From the NCBI GenBank assembly GCA_018402255.1, contig JAGYIS010000002.1, forward strand, positions 62,001-126,000: a stretch of DNA of 64,000 nucleotides. Direction: 5' to 3'. Below are positions 19,502 through 33,612 of this stretch, piece by piece. The position numbers and the translations under genes were made by a program. The notes beneath the pieces are model-generated. The model ran no database searches, was not told the DNA's origin, and worked only from the letters and a program-made list of their open reading frames with translations. The first letter of the stretch is position 1. Every line of letters starts with the position of its first letter. Source of the DNA: Marinobacter sp. Its GTDB lineage: Bacteria; Pseudomonadota; Gammaproteobacteria; Pseudomonadales; Oleiphilaceae.

Positions 19502-20128
19502 GTGAATGGATTGAAGCAAAGAATCATTGGTGCGCTGGTTCTGGTCTCTCTGGCTGTTATCTTTGTACCCATGATATTTGATGAACCTCACTCCGAGCGG
19601 GAGTCGCGGGCGATTACCATTCCGGAAGAGCCACCGTTCCCGGAAGTGGATGTTCCGGCTGAACCTTTATCAGAGGGGCCTGATTATGGAATGTCGACGG
19701 AGTCGTCTGACATCGTCGATTCTGAGCCTGCACCGGGCTTTCGTCTGATTGAGGGTGCAGAGCCTGAGTCTGCCGGAGAGGCTGTCCCGCAGCAGGCCCA
19801 GCCGCAATCCGCAGAGCCGCAACCCGAGCCGGTTCAGCAGGCTGCTCCCGAACCGGTCGAAGAAACCGCCGAGTATGCCCGCTCTCTTGAGGGAGCGTGG
19901 GTCGTTCAGTTAGGCAGCTTTGGTAACGCAGACAACGCACGGCGACTACGTGACAACGTGCGCGACATGGGATTTGGCGCGCACCTGCAACAAGTTGAGC
20001 GCGGCGAAACAACACTTACCCGAGTGTTCAGCGGTCCATTCGCTAACAAAGCCGATGCCGAGACTGCCAAAAAGGCACTGGATCAGGAGTTTTCATTGAA
20101 CAGCCTGGTCACCACGGGTGCAAAGTAA
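19502..20128 (+). CDS. dedD: DedD-like SPOR-domain cell division protein
   Basis: 208 aa from the GTG at 19502, preceded by AAAGGGAG. Longer in-frame starts upstream add a tail before the membrane helix and have no ribosome binding site. Residues 2-24 are a cytoplasmic start and membrane helix (IGALVLVSLAVIFVPMIF), then a Pro/Gln/Glu-rich periplasmic linker. The C-terminal SPOR domain begins WVVQLGSFGNADNARRLRD. SPOR domains bind denuded septal peptidoglycan, and DedD supports septal wall synthesis. The folC-dedD-cvpA context agrees. Confidence 0.9.
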   Translation: MNGLKQRIIGALVLVSLAVIFVPMIFDEPHSERESRAITIPEEPPFPEVDVPAEPLSEGPDYGMSTESSDIVDSEPAPGFRLIEGAEPESAGEAVPQQAQPQSAEPQPEPVQQAAPEPVEETAEYARSLEGAWVVQLGSFGNADNARRLRDNVRDMGFGAHLQQVERGETTLTRVFSGPFANKADAETAKKALDQEFSLNSLVTTGAK

Positions 20129-20160
20129 GTCATCCCTGTAATTTATGAGTGGCTGGCGGT

Positions 20161-20188
20161 TTGGTGGCGCCGGGTTTCCTGATAGAAT
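20161..20188 (+). promoter_or_regulatory. Putative promoter for cvpA-purF
   Basis: TTGGTG (20161-20166), 16 nt, TAGAAT (20183-20188), 30 nt before the cvpA start. No PurR-type operator was recognised. Confidence 0.4.
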
Positions 20189-20218
20189 TCGCGCTTCCTT
20201 TTCTCCATCGGGTTTTTC

Positions 20219-20788
20219 ATGGAAGCGCTGATCTGGATCGACTGGGTCATCATTGCCCTTATTGCCGTATCCACGCTTATTAGCCTCAAGCGGGGTTTTG
20301 TTCGAGAAGCACTGTCCCTGGTGACCTGGGTTGGTGCCTTCATCATCGCGCGCACCTTTCATCCGCAAATGCAATCGTTGCTTGAATCCACCGTTGAGAC
20401 CCCTTTGGTTAGGTTGATCGCGGCCTTCGCAATTCTGTTCTTTGGCACCCTGATTGTTGGCGCCATTATTAACAACATGATTGGTCATCTGGTCCGGGCG
20501 ACCGGGCTGTCAGCCACCGATCGGGTTTTGGGTATGGGCTTCGGGCTGTTGCGGGGCGTGGTGGTGGTTATTGTTGCCATTGCGTTCACTCGTTACACGC
20601 CGCTGGCCGAGGACACATGGTGGAAGGAGTCCATCATGATCGACCGTCTTGCGGTTGTAGAAGACTGGTCTCGCCGCACGTTCGGCGATGAGTTTGCCCG
20701 GTTTCTGGGCCCCGCAGAAGGCGCCTGGGAAGAGCCGGGCGAATCGATTGAGCAGGAAGGCGTAGATCCCGCGCCTGCATCCCGTTAA
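20219..20788 (+). CDS. cvpA: CvpA family inner-membrane protein
   Basis: 189 aa with four hydrophobic helices (about 5-22, 28-48, 63-88, 102-125) and a soluble C-terminus. The opening WIDWVIIALIAVSTLISLKR and the motif GFVREALSL are typical of CvpA. In E. coli the protein is needed for colicin V production and affects envelope stress resistance; its molecular activity is not settled. It sits 34 nt before purF, as in E. coli. Confidence 0.93.
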   Translation: MEALIWIDWVIIALIAVSTLISLKRGFVREALSLVTWVGAFIIARTFHPQMQSLLESTVETPLVRLIAAFAILFFGTLIVGAIINNMIGHLVRATGLSATDRVLGMGFGLLRGVVVVIVAIAFTRYTPLAEDTWWKESIMIDRLAVVEDWSRRTFGDEFARFLGPAEGAWEEPGESIEQEGVDPAPASR

Positions 20789-20822
20789 CATTCAGATCTA
20801 ACACTCGGAGAGTATTCCAGCC

Positions 20823-22346
20823 ATGTGCGGCATTGTCGGTATTGTCAGTACTTCTCACGTCAATCAGCTTCTCTATGATGCACTGACCGTTCTTCAGCAC
20901 CGTGGCCAGGATGCGGCGGGTATTGTGACCTTTCAGGATGACCGGTTCTTTCTTCGCAAGGACAACGGGCTGGTGAGGGACGTGTTCCACACCCGGCACA
21001 TGCGCAGGTTGGTGGGCAATGTCGGGATTGGCCATGTCCGCTACCCAACCGCTGGTAGCTCCAGTTCTGCCGAAGCGCAGCCATTCTATGTGAACAGCCC
21101 TTACGGCATCACGCTGGCTCATAACGGCAACCTGACCAACGCGGATGATCTCAGCAGTGACCTGTTCCGGACTGACCTTCGTCATATCAACACGAATTCG
21201 GATTCCGAGGTATTGCTGAACGTCTTTGCTCACGAGCTTCAGAAACTCGGCAAGCTGAATCCGACTAAAGATGAAATCTTTTCGGCAGTGCGGGCGGTTC
21301 ACAAGCGTTGTCGCGGCGCCTACGCAGTGATTGCCATGATTACGGGCTATGGCATTGTCGGCTTTCGTGACCCTAATGGCATTCGTCCGGTCTGCTATGG
21401 CGTTCGTGAGAACGAAGACGGCCAGAAGGAATACATGATCTCGTCGGAGAGCGTGGCCCTGAACTCGGCTGGCTTTACCATCGTCCGGGATATCGCCCCG
21501 GGCGAAGCGGTCTACATTGAAACTGACGGCACGCTGTACACCGAGCAATGTGCGGAATCCCCAAAACTCTATCCGTGTATCTTTGAACACGTGTATTTTG
21601 CCCGGCCGGACTCCATCATGGATAGGGTGTCTGTCTACAAGGCCCGCTTGCGCATGGGCGAAACCCTGGCCGATAAAGTGCTGAGGGAGCGGCCAGAGCA
21701 CGACATCGACGTGGTAATCCCGATTCCCGACACCAGTCGTACCTCGGCCATGCAGATGGCGTTTCAGCTGGGCGTAAAATATCGGGAAGGCTTTATCAAG
21801 AACCGCTACATCGGGCGAACCTTCATCATGCCCGGTCAGAAAATGCGCAAGAAATCGGTGCGGCAGAAGCTGAATCCTATTGATCTCGAGTTCCGGGGCA
21901 AGAATGTCATGCTGGTTGATGACTCGATTGTTCGTGGCACCACCTGCAAAGAAATTGTGCAGATGGCCAGAGACGCCGGCGCCCGTAACGTCTATTTTGC
22001 GTCTGCGGCGCCCCCCGTTCGTTATCCGAACGTTTACGGTATCGACATGCCTTCGGCCAGCGAGCTGATTGCCCACGAATGTACTGTCGAAGAAATCAGG
22101 GATCAGATCGGCGCCGACTGGCTGATCTACCAGGATCTGGAAGATCTGATCACCTGCGTCAGCGACGTCAATGACGACATTGATGGCTGGGAATGCTCAG
22201 TCTTCACCGGTAATTACGTGACCGGTGATGTGGATGAAGCCTACCTGAGCCGGCTTGAGAATCTTCGTAAAGACGAAAGCCGCTCCGGCGGTCAGGTGTC
22301 GGATGGCGATAACGCCATTATCGACCTGCACAATGATGAAGACTGA
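20823..22346 (+). CDS. purF: Amidophosphoribosyltransferase
   Basis: 507 aa. First committed step of purine synthesis: glutamine plus PRPP to 5-phosphoribosylamine. It begins MCGIVGIVS, so after Met removal Cys is the glutaminase nucleophile, and there is no propeptide (E. coli type, not the Fe-S Bacillus type). The PRPP-binding loop is [15 protein letters not shown] (about residues 361-375). A long antisense open frame across it is a shadow. Confidence 0.97.
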   Translation: MCGIVGIVSTSHVNQLLYDALTVLQHRGQDAAGIVTFQDDRFFLRKDNGLVRDVFHTRHMRRLVGNVGIGHVRYPTAGSSSSAEAQPFYVNSPYGITLAHNGNLTNADDLSSDLFRTDLRHINTNSDSEVLLNVFAHELQKLGKLNPTKDEIFSAVRAVHKRCRGAYAVIAMITGYGIVGFRDPNGIRPVCYGVRENEDGQKEYMISSESVALNSAGFTIVRDIAPGEAVYIETDGTLYTEQCAESPKLYPCIFEHVYFARPDSIMDRVSVYKARLRMGETLADKVLRERPEHDIDVVIPIPDTSRTSAMQMAFQLGVKYREGFIKNRYIGRTFIMPGQKMRKKSVRQKLNPIDLEFRGKNVMLVDDSIVRGTTCKEIVQMARDAGARNVYFASAAPPVRYPNVYGIDMPSASELIAHECTVEEIRDQIGADWLIYQDLEDLITCVSDVNDDIDGWECSVFTGNYVTGDVDEAYLSRLENLRKDESRSGGQVSDGDNAIIDLHNDED

Positions 22347-22375
22347 ACCAAAAACGCTAACGCCAGGAGTACAAC

Positions 22376-23599
22376 ATGACATTCAGCCGTGAAGAGCATC
22401 TCTGGATTCCCGAATCGGATCTGGAAGGCATGTCGGTTGATACCCTGGCAGTCAGGGCAGGGCAGATCCGGACCGGACAGCTTGAGCACAGTGATGCGAT
22501 TTTCCCGACGTCCAGTTTTGTTTACGGCAGTGCCGCTCAGGCGGCGGCCCGATTTGGCGGAGAAGAGCCCGGCAACATCTATTCCCGGTTCACCAATCCT
22601 ACAGTACAGGCATTTGAAGCCAGGATTGCGGCCATGGAAGGTGGTGAAAAAGCTGTCGCCACGGCCTCGGGAATGGCCGCCATCCTGAGCACCTGCATGG
22701 CGTTATTGCAGTCTGGAGATCACGTTATCTGTTCACGCGGGGTATTCGGTACCACCAACGTGTTGTTTCAGAAATACATGGCCAGATTCGGGGTGGAAAC
22801 CTCGTTTGTCAGCCTGACTGATCTGGATGCCTGGCGGGACGCGGTGCGGCCGGAAACCCGGATGTTGTTTATCGAGACGCCCTCCAATCCATTGTGTGAA
22901 GTTGCCGACATGGCTGCTCTGAGTGAGCTGTCCAGGGCTAACGATGCCCTGTTTGTGGTCGACAACTGCTTTTGCACTCCGGTTTTGCAGCGACCGCTGG
23001 AGCAGGGCGCAGATTTGATTATTCACTCCGCCACCAAATATCTGGATGGACAAGGCCGTTGTGTTGGCGGCGTGGTTGTGGGGCCGGCAAAGTACCTTGA
23101 CGAAATCTATGGCTTCCTGCGCTCGGCAGGGCCCACCATGAGCCCCTTTAATGCCTGGGTGTTTCAGAAGGGTCTGGAAACCTTACCGATTCGTATGCGA
23201 GCCCACTGTAACAATGCGTTAGAGTTGGCGAAGTGGTTGGAGGGCCAGCCCGCGGTCGCCAAAGTATATTACGCAGGTCTTGAGAGTCACCCTCAGCACC
23301 AGCTGGCGAAAAAGCAGCAGGATGGTTTTGGTGGTGTACTGTCGTTTCAGGTTAAAGGTGGGCGCGAAGAAGCCTGGCGCTTCATTGACGCCACCCGGAT
23401 GATTTCCATCACTGCAAACCTGGGCGATGTGAAGACAACAATCACTCACCCAGCCACCACAACCCACGGTCGATTGTCGCCGGAAGACAAAGACAAAGCC
23501 GGTATCACAGAGAACCTGATTCGGCTGTCTGTTGGCATAGAAGCCATTGATGATCTGAAAACCGATCTGACACGGGGTTTTCAGGCACTGAAAGACTAA
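22376..23599 (+). CDS. metZ: O-succinylhomoserine sulfhydrylase
   Basis: 407 aa, a pyridoxal-phosphate enzyme of the Cys/Met metabolism family. It makes homocysteine directly from O-succinylhomoserine and sulfide, bypassing cystathionine. The Schiff-base lysine is in HSATKYLDGQGR (about residue 221). The opening DTLAVRAGQIRTGQLEHSDA is typical of MetZ rather than MetB. purF-metZ adjacency matches Pseudomonas. Homocysteine would be methylated by MetH, encoded at 53-56.7 kb. Confidence 0.94.
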   Translation: MTFSREEHLWIPESDLEGMSVDTLAVRAGQIRTGQLEHSDAIFPTSSFVYGSAAQAAARFGGEEPGNIYSRFTNPTVQAFEARIAAMEGGEKAVATASGMAAILSTCMALLQSGDHVICSRGVFGTTNVLFQKYMARFGVETSFVSLTDLDAWRDAVRPETRMLFIETPSNPLCEVADMAALSELSRANDALFVVDNCFCTPVLQRPLEQGADLIIHSATKYLDGQGRCVGGVVVGPAKYLDEIYGFLRSAGPTMSPFNAWVFQKGLETLPIRMRAHCNNALELAKWLEGQPAVAKVYYAGLESHPQHQLAKKQQDGFGGVLSFQVKGGREEAWRFIDATRMISITANLGDVKTTITHPATTTHGRLSPEDKDKAGITENLIRLSVGIEAIDDLKTDLTRGFQALKD

Positions 23600-23622
23600 A
23601 CTCACTGACGGTTTGAGCATTC

Positions 23623-26217
23623 ATGGCGGAATCCGCTAAAGCGAAGAAAGCAGTACCAACGGAACTGACCGACAAACAACGACGCTTTCGCCGCCTGGTG
23701 GCCCAAGGAGCCAGGGAAGGTGCTGTGATTGGCATGATTGTGCTTTGCATCTATCTTGTCATGGCTTTGTTCACCTTCAGTGCGTCTGATCCCGGTTGGG
23801 CGAGCATCGGGCATGAAACTCGCGTAGATAACGCCGCGGGGCGTTCTGGTGCCTGGCTTGCCAGTTTGCTGGTGGATTTCTTTGGCCATGTCTCCTGGCT
23901 GTTCCCGGCCATGATCGCCGGCTATGCCGTTATGCTGATCCGACTTCGTCACGAGTCCCTCGATTTGCACTGGCCCCTGTTCATGGTGCGGTTTGGCGGC
24001 TTTCTGTTGATCCTTTTGTCGGCGACCAGTCTGTTGTCGCTCTACTCGGTGTTTGGCCTGGGCGCGTCATCCGGTGGGGTGCTGGGTGTAGCGGTCTCCG
24101 AAGCCATGATTCGCTTTTTCAATCTGCCTGCCACCACGCTGCTACTGATCGCCATTTTCCTTTTCGCGCTGACCGTGACCATCGGGTTGTCCTGGTTTCG
24201 GTTGATGGATCATTTGGGCGGGCTCACGCTCAAGGTGGCCCAGTGGATTGCGGCCCTGTTCAAGTCTGACAGCAAAGAACCCAAAAAAGTGGCAAGCACC
24301 CGCCCAAGCCCTGAGCCGGAACCTCCGGTTATCAAGGACCGGGTGGCCCGCGCAGAAGCTAAGTCAAAAGCCAACGCTGAAACCGTCCAGAAGAAAGAAT
24401 CCTGGTGGCGTCGCCTGTTCAAACGCAAGCCAAAGCCCGCACACGAGGCCAGTTCGTCAGCCAAGGCGCCAGTGCGTAAGGAGCCTGCGCTTGAAGGTTT
24501 GGCGGCATCCGAGCAGGAACCTGCGCGTCTGGAGAGTTTCAGCTCCAGAGATGGCGAAACCGAGCCACATGGGCAGTCTGCAGCGAAGGCCGGCGTTGAT
24601 AAGCCGGCAAGCCGATCACTTAAAATATCCCCGTTCAAGAAGGAAGATCAGGGACCGAGTAGCAAGACCGTGACAAGTAAACAGGGTTCTCTGCTTGAGG
24701 ATGTTGAAAGTCCCATTCCGCCTATCTCGCTTCTGGACCCGCCGGAGGAGCATAAGGAAAAGGGCTATTCGGAAGAGGCCCTGGAGCATATGTCGCGTCT
24801 GCTGGAGGAAAAACTGGCAGACTTTGGCGTAACGGTCGAAGTGGTGGAAGTAAATCCCGGGCCGGTGATCACTCGCTTTGAAATCAAGCCCGCAGCCGGG
24901 GTAAAGGTCAGCAAGATCTCAAATCTGGCGAAGGATCTGGCCCGTTCATTGGCGGTCCTGAGTGTTCGCGTGGTGGAGGTTATTCCCGGGAAGTCGGTGG
25001 TTGGCATCGAAATCCCCAATGAACATCGGGAAATCGTGCGCTTGAGCGAGGTGCTCAGCGCGAGGGTGTTTACCGAATCCAACTCTGCACTGACACTGGC
25101 ACTGGGCAATGATATTGGTGGTAACCCGATGGTGGCCAATCTGGCCAAAATGCCCCACTTGCTGGTGGCAGGTACCACCGGCTCCGGTAAATCGGTGGGC
25201 GTGAACGCCATGTTGTTGAGCATGCTGCTCAAGGCCACTCCGGAGGAAGTACGCTTCATTATGGTTGATCCCAAGATGCTTGAACTGAGCATCTATGATG
25301 GCATTCCTCATCTGCTGGCTCCGGTGGTCACCGATATGAAAGAAGCTGCCAATGCACTGCGTTGGTGTGTGGCGGAGATGGAACGACGGTACCGGCTGAT
25401 GGCGAGCCTGGGTGTGCGCAACATTGCGGGCTACAACAAGAAGGTGAAGGACGCCCGGGCAGCCGGAGAACCGCTGCTGGATCCGTTCTGGAAGCCGGAT
25501 GACTACCTGGCCAACGATGAACAAGAGCGTCCCGAGCTGGAAACCTTGCCCTTTATCGTCGTAGTGATCGACGAATTTGCCGACATGATGATGATCGTCG
25601 GTAAAAAAGTGGAAGAACTGATCGCTCGTATTGCCCAGAAAGCCCGTGCTGCCGGTATTCACCTGATCCTGGCGACCCAGCGGCCCTCGGTGGATGTGAT
25701 TACCGGCCTGATCAAAGCCAACATTCCAACCCGGATGTCGTTCCAGGTGTCGTCAAAAATCGACTCCCGCACAGTGCTTGATCAGGGTGGCGCAGAGCAG
25801 CTTCTGGGCCATGGTGACATGTTGTACTTGCCTCCCGGCTCTGGCCTCCCGGTGCGGGTTCACGGTGCTTTTGTGGACGATGATGAGGTGCACCGGGTGG
25901 TCAGCGCGTGGAAGGCGCGGGGCGAGCCAGAGTATGTGGATGATGTCCTCAACGGCGCCGAGGGCGAGCATTTGCCCGGAGTACCCACACTGAGTGACGG
26001 CGGTGGCGGCGAAGACGGCGACGCATTGTTTGATGAAGCGGTGGCGTTTGTCACCGAAAACCGAAGGGTATCCATCTCTTCGGTACAGCGAAAATTCAAG
26101 ATTGGTTACAACCGTGCCGCCAACCTGGTGGATGCCATGGAAGCATCGGGTGTGGTCAGTTCGGCGGGTCACAACGGTGCCAGAGAAGTTCTGGCCCCGC
26201 CGCCTCCAAGAGACTAG
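23623..26217 (+). CDS. ftsK: DNA translocase FtsK
   Basis: 864 aa. The N-terminal part has four membrane helices (about residues 30-200) that anchor it at the division septum. A Lys/Pro/Ser-rich linker spans about 200-370. The RecA-like motor contains Walker [13 protein letters not shown] (about 517-527) and Walker [15 protein letters not shown]. The C-terminal winged-helix gamma domain (about 800-860, [20 protein letters not shown]) reads KOPS sites. FtsK pumps chromosome termini and activates XerCD at dif. The linker is short compared with E. coli FtsK. ftsK-lolA-rarA-serS is a widely conserved order. Confidence 0.97.
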   Translation: MAESAKAKKAVPTELTDKQRRFRRLVAQGAREGAVIGMIVLCIYLVMALFTFSASDPGWASIGHETRVDNAAGRSGAWLASLLVDFFGHVSWLFPAMIAGYAVMLIRLRHESLDLHWPLFMVRFGGFLLILLSATSLLSLYSVFGLGASSGGVLGVAVSEAMIRFFNLPATTLLLIAIFLFALTVTIGLSWFRLMDHLGGLTLKVAQWIAALFKSDSKEPKKVASTRPSPEPEPPVIKDRVARAEAKSKANAETVQKKESWWRRLFKRKPKPAHEASSSAKAPVRKEPALEGLAASEQEPARLESFSSRDGETEPHGQSAAKAGVDKPASRSLKISPFKKEDQGPSSKTVTSKQGSLLEDVESPIPPISLLDPPEEHKEKGYSEEALEHMSRLLEEKLADFGVTVEVVEVNPGPVITRFEIKPAAGVKVSKISNLAKDLARSLAVLSVRVVEVIPGKSVVGIEIPNEHREIVRLSEVLSARVFTESNSALTLALGNDIGGNPMVANLAKMPHLLVAGTTGSGKSVGVNAMLLSMLLKATPEEVRFIMVDPKMLELSIYDGIPHLLAPVVTDMKEAANALRWCVAEMERRYRLMASLGVRNIAGYNKKVKDARAAGEPLLDPFWKPDDYLANDEQERPELETLPFIVVVIDEFADMMMIVGKKVEELIARIAQKARAAGIHLILATQRPSVDVITGLIKANIPTRMSFQVSSKIDSRTVLDQGGAEQLLGHGDMLYLPPGSGLPVRVHGAFVDDDEVHRVVSAWKARGEPEYVDDVLNGAEGEHLPGVPTLSDGGGGEDGDALFDEAVAFVTENRRVSISSVQRKFKIGYNRAANLVDAMEASGVVSSAGHNGAREVLAPPPPRD

Positions 26218-26230
26218 GAGTAAAGTGATT

Positions 26231-26883
26231 ATGATGAGAACCGTGTGTTCAGCGATCCTGTTTATGCTCGTGCTGTCAGCCACTGGAACGGCTTGGGCTG
26301 AGCAAAAAGCCGAGTCTCGAGATGCCGCCGAGGAGCTGGCATCGGTACTGCGCAGTTACCAGACGTACCAGGCCAACTTCATTCAGATCGTGGTCAATGG
26401 CAACGGCAATCAGGTTCAGGAAACCCGCGGTGTGCTCAAGGCCAAACGCCCGGGACTGTTTTACTGGGAAACGGCAGCGCCACTGTCGCAGTTTATTGTC
26501 AGTGATGGCGACACCGTTGAGGTTTACGATCCGGATCTGGAGCAGGTCACCATCCACACACTGGACGAGCAGGTTCAGAGTACGCCCGCGTTGTTGCTCA
26601 GCGGTGAAGTGGGCAATCTGGACGAAAGCTACGAAGTGAGCGAGCGCCGCATCGGAGATGACACGCGCGAGTATACTCTGGTGCCCCGGGGCGCAGACTC
26701 CTTGTTCACCTCATTGCGCCTGACTTTCTACCGCGGTGAGCTCCAGGAAATGCGCATGGAAGATTCACTGTCGCAGTTGAGTATTCTGAGCTTTGATCAG
26801 GTAACCCTGAATCAGGATCTCGACAGCGCAGTGTTCAGCCTCGATTACCCGGAGGAGGTGGATGTCATTCGGGACGGCGCCTG

Positions 26884-26884
<1 letters not shown>
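26231..26884 (+). CDS. lolA: Outer-membrane lipoprotein chaperone LolA
   Basis: 217 aa from ATG 26231; GTG 26225 and ATG 26234 are alternatives, all close behind the AGGAG at 26216. The signal peptide runs to TAWA (about residue 23). LolA carries lipoproteins across the periplasm from LolCDE to LolB. Family features include [12 protein letters not shown] and the strand motif [10 protein letters not shown]. Its TGA overlaps the rarA ATG by one base, so the two genes are translationally coupled. Confidence 0.93.
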
Positions 26885-30469
<3,585 letters not shown>

Positions 30470-30474
30470 AGCGC

Positions 30475-30512
30475 CCAAAACAGGCGGCACCAGCGATTAG
30501 CTGAAGCCGCCC
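30475..30512 (-). terminator. Probable terminator of the DAHP synthase gene
   Basis: On the minus strand a GGCGGC/GCCGCC stem encloses a smaller AGC/GCT stem, and the hairpin is followed by TGTTTTG. It is modest in strength. Confidence 0.5.
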
Positions 30513-30528
30513 GAATCGGGTGTAAACG

Positions 30529-31602
30529 TTACTTGCCGCGCTTGGGCAGCACGTCTTTAAGTTTTTCACGCATGGTGCGAATCGCCGTTTCAGTGGTCTC
30601 CCAATCGATGCAGGCGTCGGTTACGGACACGCCGTACTTCAGATCTGCCAGATTCTCTGGAATTGACTGGTTGCCCCAGTTGATGTGGCTTTCAACCATC
30701 AGGCTCTGAATCGAGGTGTTACCCTCAAGAATCTGGTGGGTCACGTCCTGCATTACCAGCGGCTGAATGGCTGGGTCTTTGCTGGAATTGGCGTGGCTGC
30801 AATCAACCATGATGGACTTGCGCAGTTTGGCTTTGTCCAGGGCTTGTTCACACAGGGCAACGCTGACGGAATCGTAATTCGGTTTGCCACCGCCACCGCG
30901 CAGAACCACGTGCCCGTAGTTGTTGCCTTTGGTGCGGATAATGGCCACAGTACCTTGTTGATCAATGCCCAGGAAGCTGTGCGGATGGGAGACTGAGTTC
31001 ATGGCATTGACGGCGACATCAAGACTGCCATCCGTGCCATTTTTGAAACCAATCGCCATCGAAAGCCCGCTGCTCATTTCACGATGGGTCTGGGATTCGG
31101 TGGTTCTGGCGCCGATGGCAGACCAGGCGATGGTGTCCTGAAGGTACTGAGGAGAAATCGGGTCCAGTGCTTCGGTTGCGGCCGGCAGGCCCATCTCGTT
31201 GATGTCCAGTAGGAGTCGGCGACCGATGTGCAGGCCTTGCTCGATATCAAAGGTGTCGTTCAGGTGGGGATCGTTGATCAGGCCTTTCCAGCCAACGGTG
31301 GTGCGCGGCTTCTCAAAATAAACGCGCATTACCAGTAACAGCGTATCGCTGACTTCCTCCGCCAGCTTTTTCAGCCGGGTTGCGTACTCTCTGGCGGCTT
31401 CTACATCGTGAATAGAGCAGGGACCCACCACCACGAACAGCCGATGATCTTTGCCATCCATAATGTCATAGATGGCCTGCCGGCCTGAGGCGACGGTGTC
31501 AGCTGCTTTGTCACTCAGCGGCAGTTCCTGCTTCAGTGCCTCAGGAGTGATCAGTGGTTCTTGGCTGGCCACGTTCAGGTTTTCCAGTTTCTTGCCCGAC
31601 AT
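30529..31602 (-). CDS. 3-deoxy-7-phosphoheptulonate (DAHP) synthase, class I
   Basis: 357 aa from the ATG at 31602 (MSGKKLENLNV), which gives the usual AroF/G/H length; a GTG at 31638 would add 12 residues but lacks a ribosome binding site. The enzyme condenses phosphoenolpyruvate and erythrose 4-phosphate in the first shikimate step. VVVGPCSIHD, the metal and substrate motif GARTTESQTHRE, and SIMVDCSHANSSKD are intact. Which aromatic amino acid inhibits it cannot be told by eye, so no aroF/G/H symbol is given. It works in the same pathway as aroC at 2 kb. Confidence 0.95.
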   Translation of the reverse strand: MSGKKLENLNVASQEPLITPEALKQELPLSDKAADTVASGRQAIYDIMDGKDHRLFVVVGPCSIHDVEAAREYATRLKKLAEEVSDTLLLVMRVYFEKPRTTVGWKGLINDPHLNDTFDIEQGLHIGRRLLLDINEMGLPAATEALDPISPQYLQDTIAWSAIGARTTESQTHREMSSGLSMAIGFKNGTDGSLDVAVNAMNSVSHPHSFLGIDQQGTVAIIRTKGNNYGHVVLRGGGGKPNYDSVSVALCEQALDKAKLRKSIMVDCSHANSSKDPAIQPLVMQDVTHQILEGNTSIQSLMVESHINWGNQSIPENLADLKYGVSVTDACIDWETTETAIRTMREKLKDVLPKRGK

Positions 31603-31779
31603 CTTGTTGTGCTTCCCCGAATCAGATCGTTTCTTCACCGGGTAACGCGGTCATTATTGGCCCGGTGTCAGATGATAAATACAAATGATGCCGGCATGCA
31701 GTTGCGGTAAACCCCGGCGAGTTGGTTATACTGCTTTATTTGAAGACCCTTTTCAACGCTTCCAGACTACAGGTACCGG

Positions 31780-33606
31780 ATGTCGCCCACGCCCAGCAAA
31801 CCACAAGCCGTTGCTACCTCCAGAAAGGTGGTTTCGGAGAGAATTAATCAGGTTTTGTCGGGTATTCGGGTTCCTGATTTGCCGTATCCGGTTGGCAAGC
31901 CTGCCCCTGAGTCTGTGCCCGACTGGCGCCCCCTGCTTTTTTCCTGCTGGACCGAGCAACGCGATGAGCGCGTTACCCAGGTGTTGCGCTCTGTTGACAT
32001 CGAGTGGTCCGTTCGCCAGGTAAATGCCGCGTATCTGTCGGACCGCATTATGGATGTCTTCCTTAAAACCAGTGGTCTGCACACCACCTTGATCGGTCGG
32101 ATTGCCCGGCTCCGGTTCTGGCTTGCCTGGCAACTTGATGCCAATGGTGCCGGGGCCTTCAGTTCCGGCCTGCTGGACTGGCTCGATAATCTTCAGGAAT
32201 GGCGAGGATGGAGCGATACCGGGGGGCGTTCTGCTCGGATGTTACTGGATCAGCTCGACAGTCTGGTGATTGCCGTGTCAGGCAGTTTTGAATCTGGCAC
32301 TGTCGAACCATTAGAGACCTATTGTGAGCAGTGGCTGATCGACAGACACAAACGAGAGACCCAGGCCAGCAGGTTGCGAGAGCGATTGCTGGAGACCGAG
32401 CAGGGAGCCTCCCGGCAGCGGTTTGCAGATCAGGTGGCCAGGGCCTTGATTGGCCGCGCTTTGACCGGGCGCAATCTGCCCACGGCCGTCAGCCGGTTCA
32501 TCGTGAATGACTGGTACAAAGTGCTGAAGCAGAGTACCTGGTCTGAGGGTGTTGATAGCGAGCTCTACCGGCACGCCAACAAGCTGCTGGAATGGTTGGT
32601 CTGGCTGGGCGATCCGGCACTCTCGGACCGTGACCGAAACCGGTTGTATCACGTTGGTGAGCAAATCGGCGATCGAATTCAGGACGTCTGGTCGCGAGCG
32701 CTGGGGCAGGACCTGCCCCAAACAGCCCTGGACGAGATTCAGTCGGTCATTGTTGCCAGAATTCGCGGCGAGGTGCCGGAGCTCAAGCCGGCGTTGTCCG
32801 GAGAAGGCAATTTTAGCTGGGAATCCCAGTGGCTGGCGGTGATGCCGGTGCCCGCTGACGAGGCTGCACACCATTCCGGTCTCTGGTTTGTTGAAGGCGA
32901 GGGCGCTCGTGAGCAGCGTCGGTTCTTTTTCGCGTTGCTGGACGACAGCAGCGAGGTGCTCTGGACTAACGGAGCCGGGGTTAAGCTGGGACTGCAAACC
33001 TGGCCATCTTTCCTTGCCGATATTCAGTCAGGTGCGCTGCGGCCGCTGCCATCACCAACACCGTTTGGCGATGTCTTGTCAGAGGCGGTAGAACTGCTGT
33101 CAAAAGTCTGTGTAAAACAGCAAAAGCAAAGGGAGCATGCGGCACAGGAAGCGCGTGCCCGAGCTGAGGTTTTACGCAAAGAGAAAGAAGAGGCTGAACG
33201 CCTGAGGGTCGAGCAGGAGGCCGCAAGACAAGCAGAGATTGAGCGCCAGCAAGCGGAGGCAGAACAACAGCGCCTGGAGGATGAAAAGGCGGAGCAGGCC
33301 AGGCTGCATCGTGAGTTGGAGGTGGTTGCTACCAAACAGGTTGAAGGTATTGGCTTGGGGGGCTGGATTGTGATGGCCCCGCCAAAAGACGATGATGAGC
33401 CGGTTCGCTTGAAACTGGCGGTAAAGATTTCAGCATCCCGGAAGTTCGTCTTTGTGGACCGGCTTGGCCTCAATCGGAAAGAGTTGTTACACGATGAGTT
33501 GGTATCGGGCATCGTTGCGGGCAAAATCCGTGTTCTTGGCAGTGCTGCAGAATTTGACGATACCCTGAGCCGGGTTGTTGGCCGCATCCGGGTTGGGCGC
33601 AATTGA
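31780..33606 (+). CDS. DUF1631-like protein
   Basis: 608 aa, no signal peptide or membrane helix. The N-terminal two thirds are helical and tryptophan-rich. A strongly charged coiled coil (about residues 445-520, runs of Glu, Arg, Gln and Ala) leads to a C-terminal beta-rich domain. That domain (GGWIVMAP, then RLKLAVKISASRKFVFVDRLGL) resembles the end of DUF1631 proteins, which itself looks PilZ-like. The family is usually longer (700 aa or more), so this is a short or divergent member. It is 6 nt ahead of a true PilZ gene, suggesting a link to cyclic-di-GMP. A weak promoter (TTGCGG, 19 nt, TATACT) lies at 31702-31732. Function unknown. Confidence 0.75.
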   Translation: MSPTPSKPQAVATSRKVVSERINQVLSGIRVPDLPYPVGKPAPESVPDWRPLLFSCWTEQRDERVTQVLRSVDIEWSVRQVNAAYLSDRIMDVFLKTSGLHTTLIGRIARLRFWLAWQLDANGAGAFSSGLLDWLDNLQEWRGWSDTGGRSARMLLDQLDSLVIAVSGSFESGTVEPLETYCEQWLIDRHKRETQASRLRERLLETEQGASRQRFADQVARALIGRALTGRNLPTAVSRFIVNDWYKVLKQSTWSEGVDSELYRHANKLLEWLVWLGDPALSDRDRNRLYHVGEQIGDRIQDVWSRALGQDLPQTALDEIQSVIVARIRGEVPELKPALSGEGNFSWESQWLAVMPVPADEAAHHSGLWFVEGEGAREQRRFFFALLDDSSEVLWTNGAGVKLGLQTWPSFLADIQSGALRPLPSPTPFGDVLSEAVELLSKVCVKQQKQREHAAQEARARAEVLRKEKEEAERLRVEQEAARQAEIERQQAEAEQQRLEDEKAEQARLHRELEVVATKQVEGIGLGGWIVMAPPKDDDEPVRLKLAVKISASRKFVFVDRLGLNRKELLHDELVSGIVAGKIRVLGSAAEFDDTLSRVVGRIRVGRN

Positions 33607-33612
33607 GGGCAG

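Noticed and set aside
20634..22076. A 480-codon open frame opposite purF
   Set aside because: Antisense shadow of a well-conserved enzyme; no ribosome binding site or family pattern.
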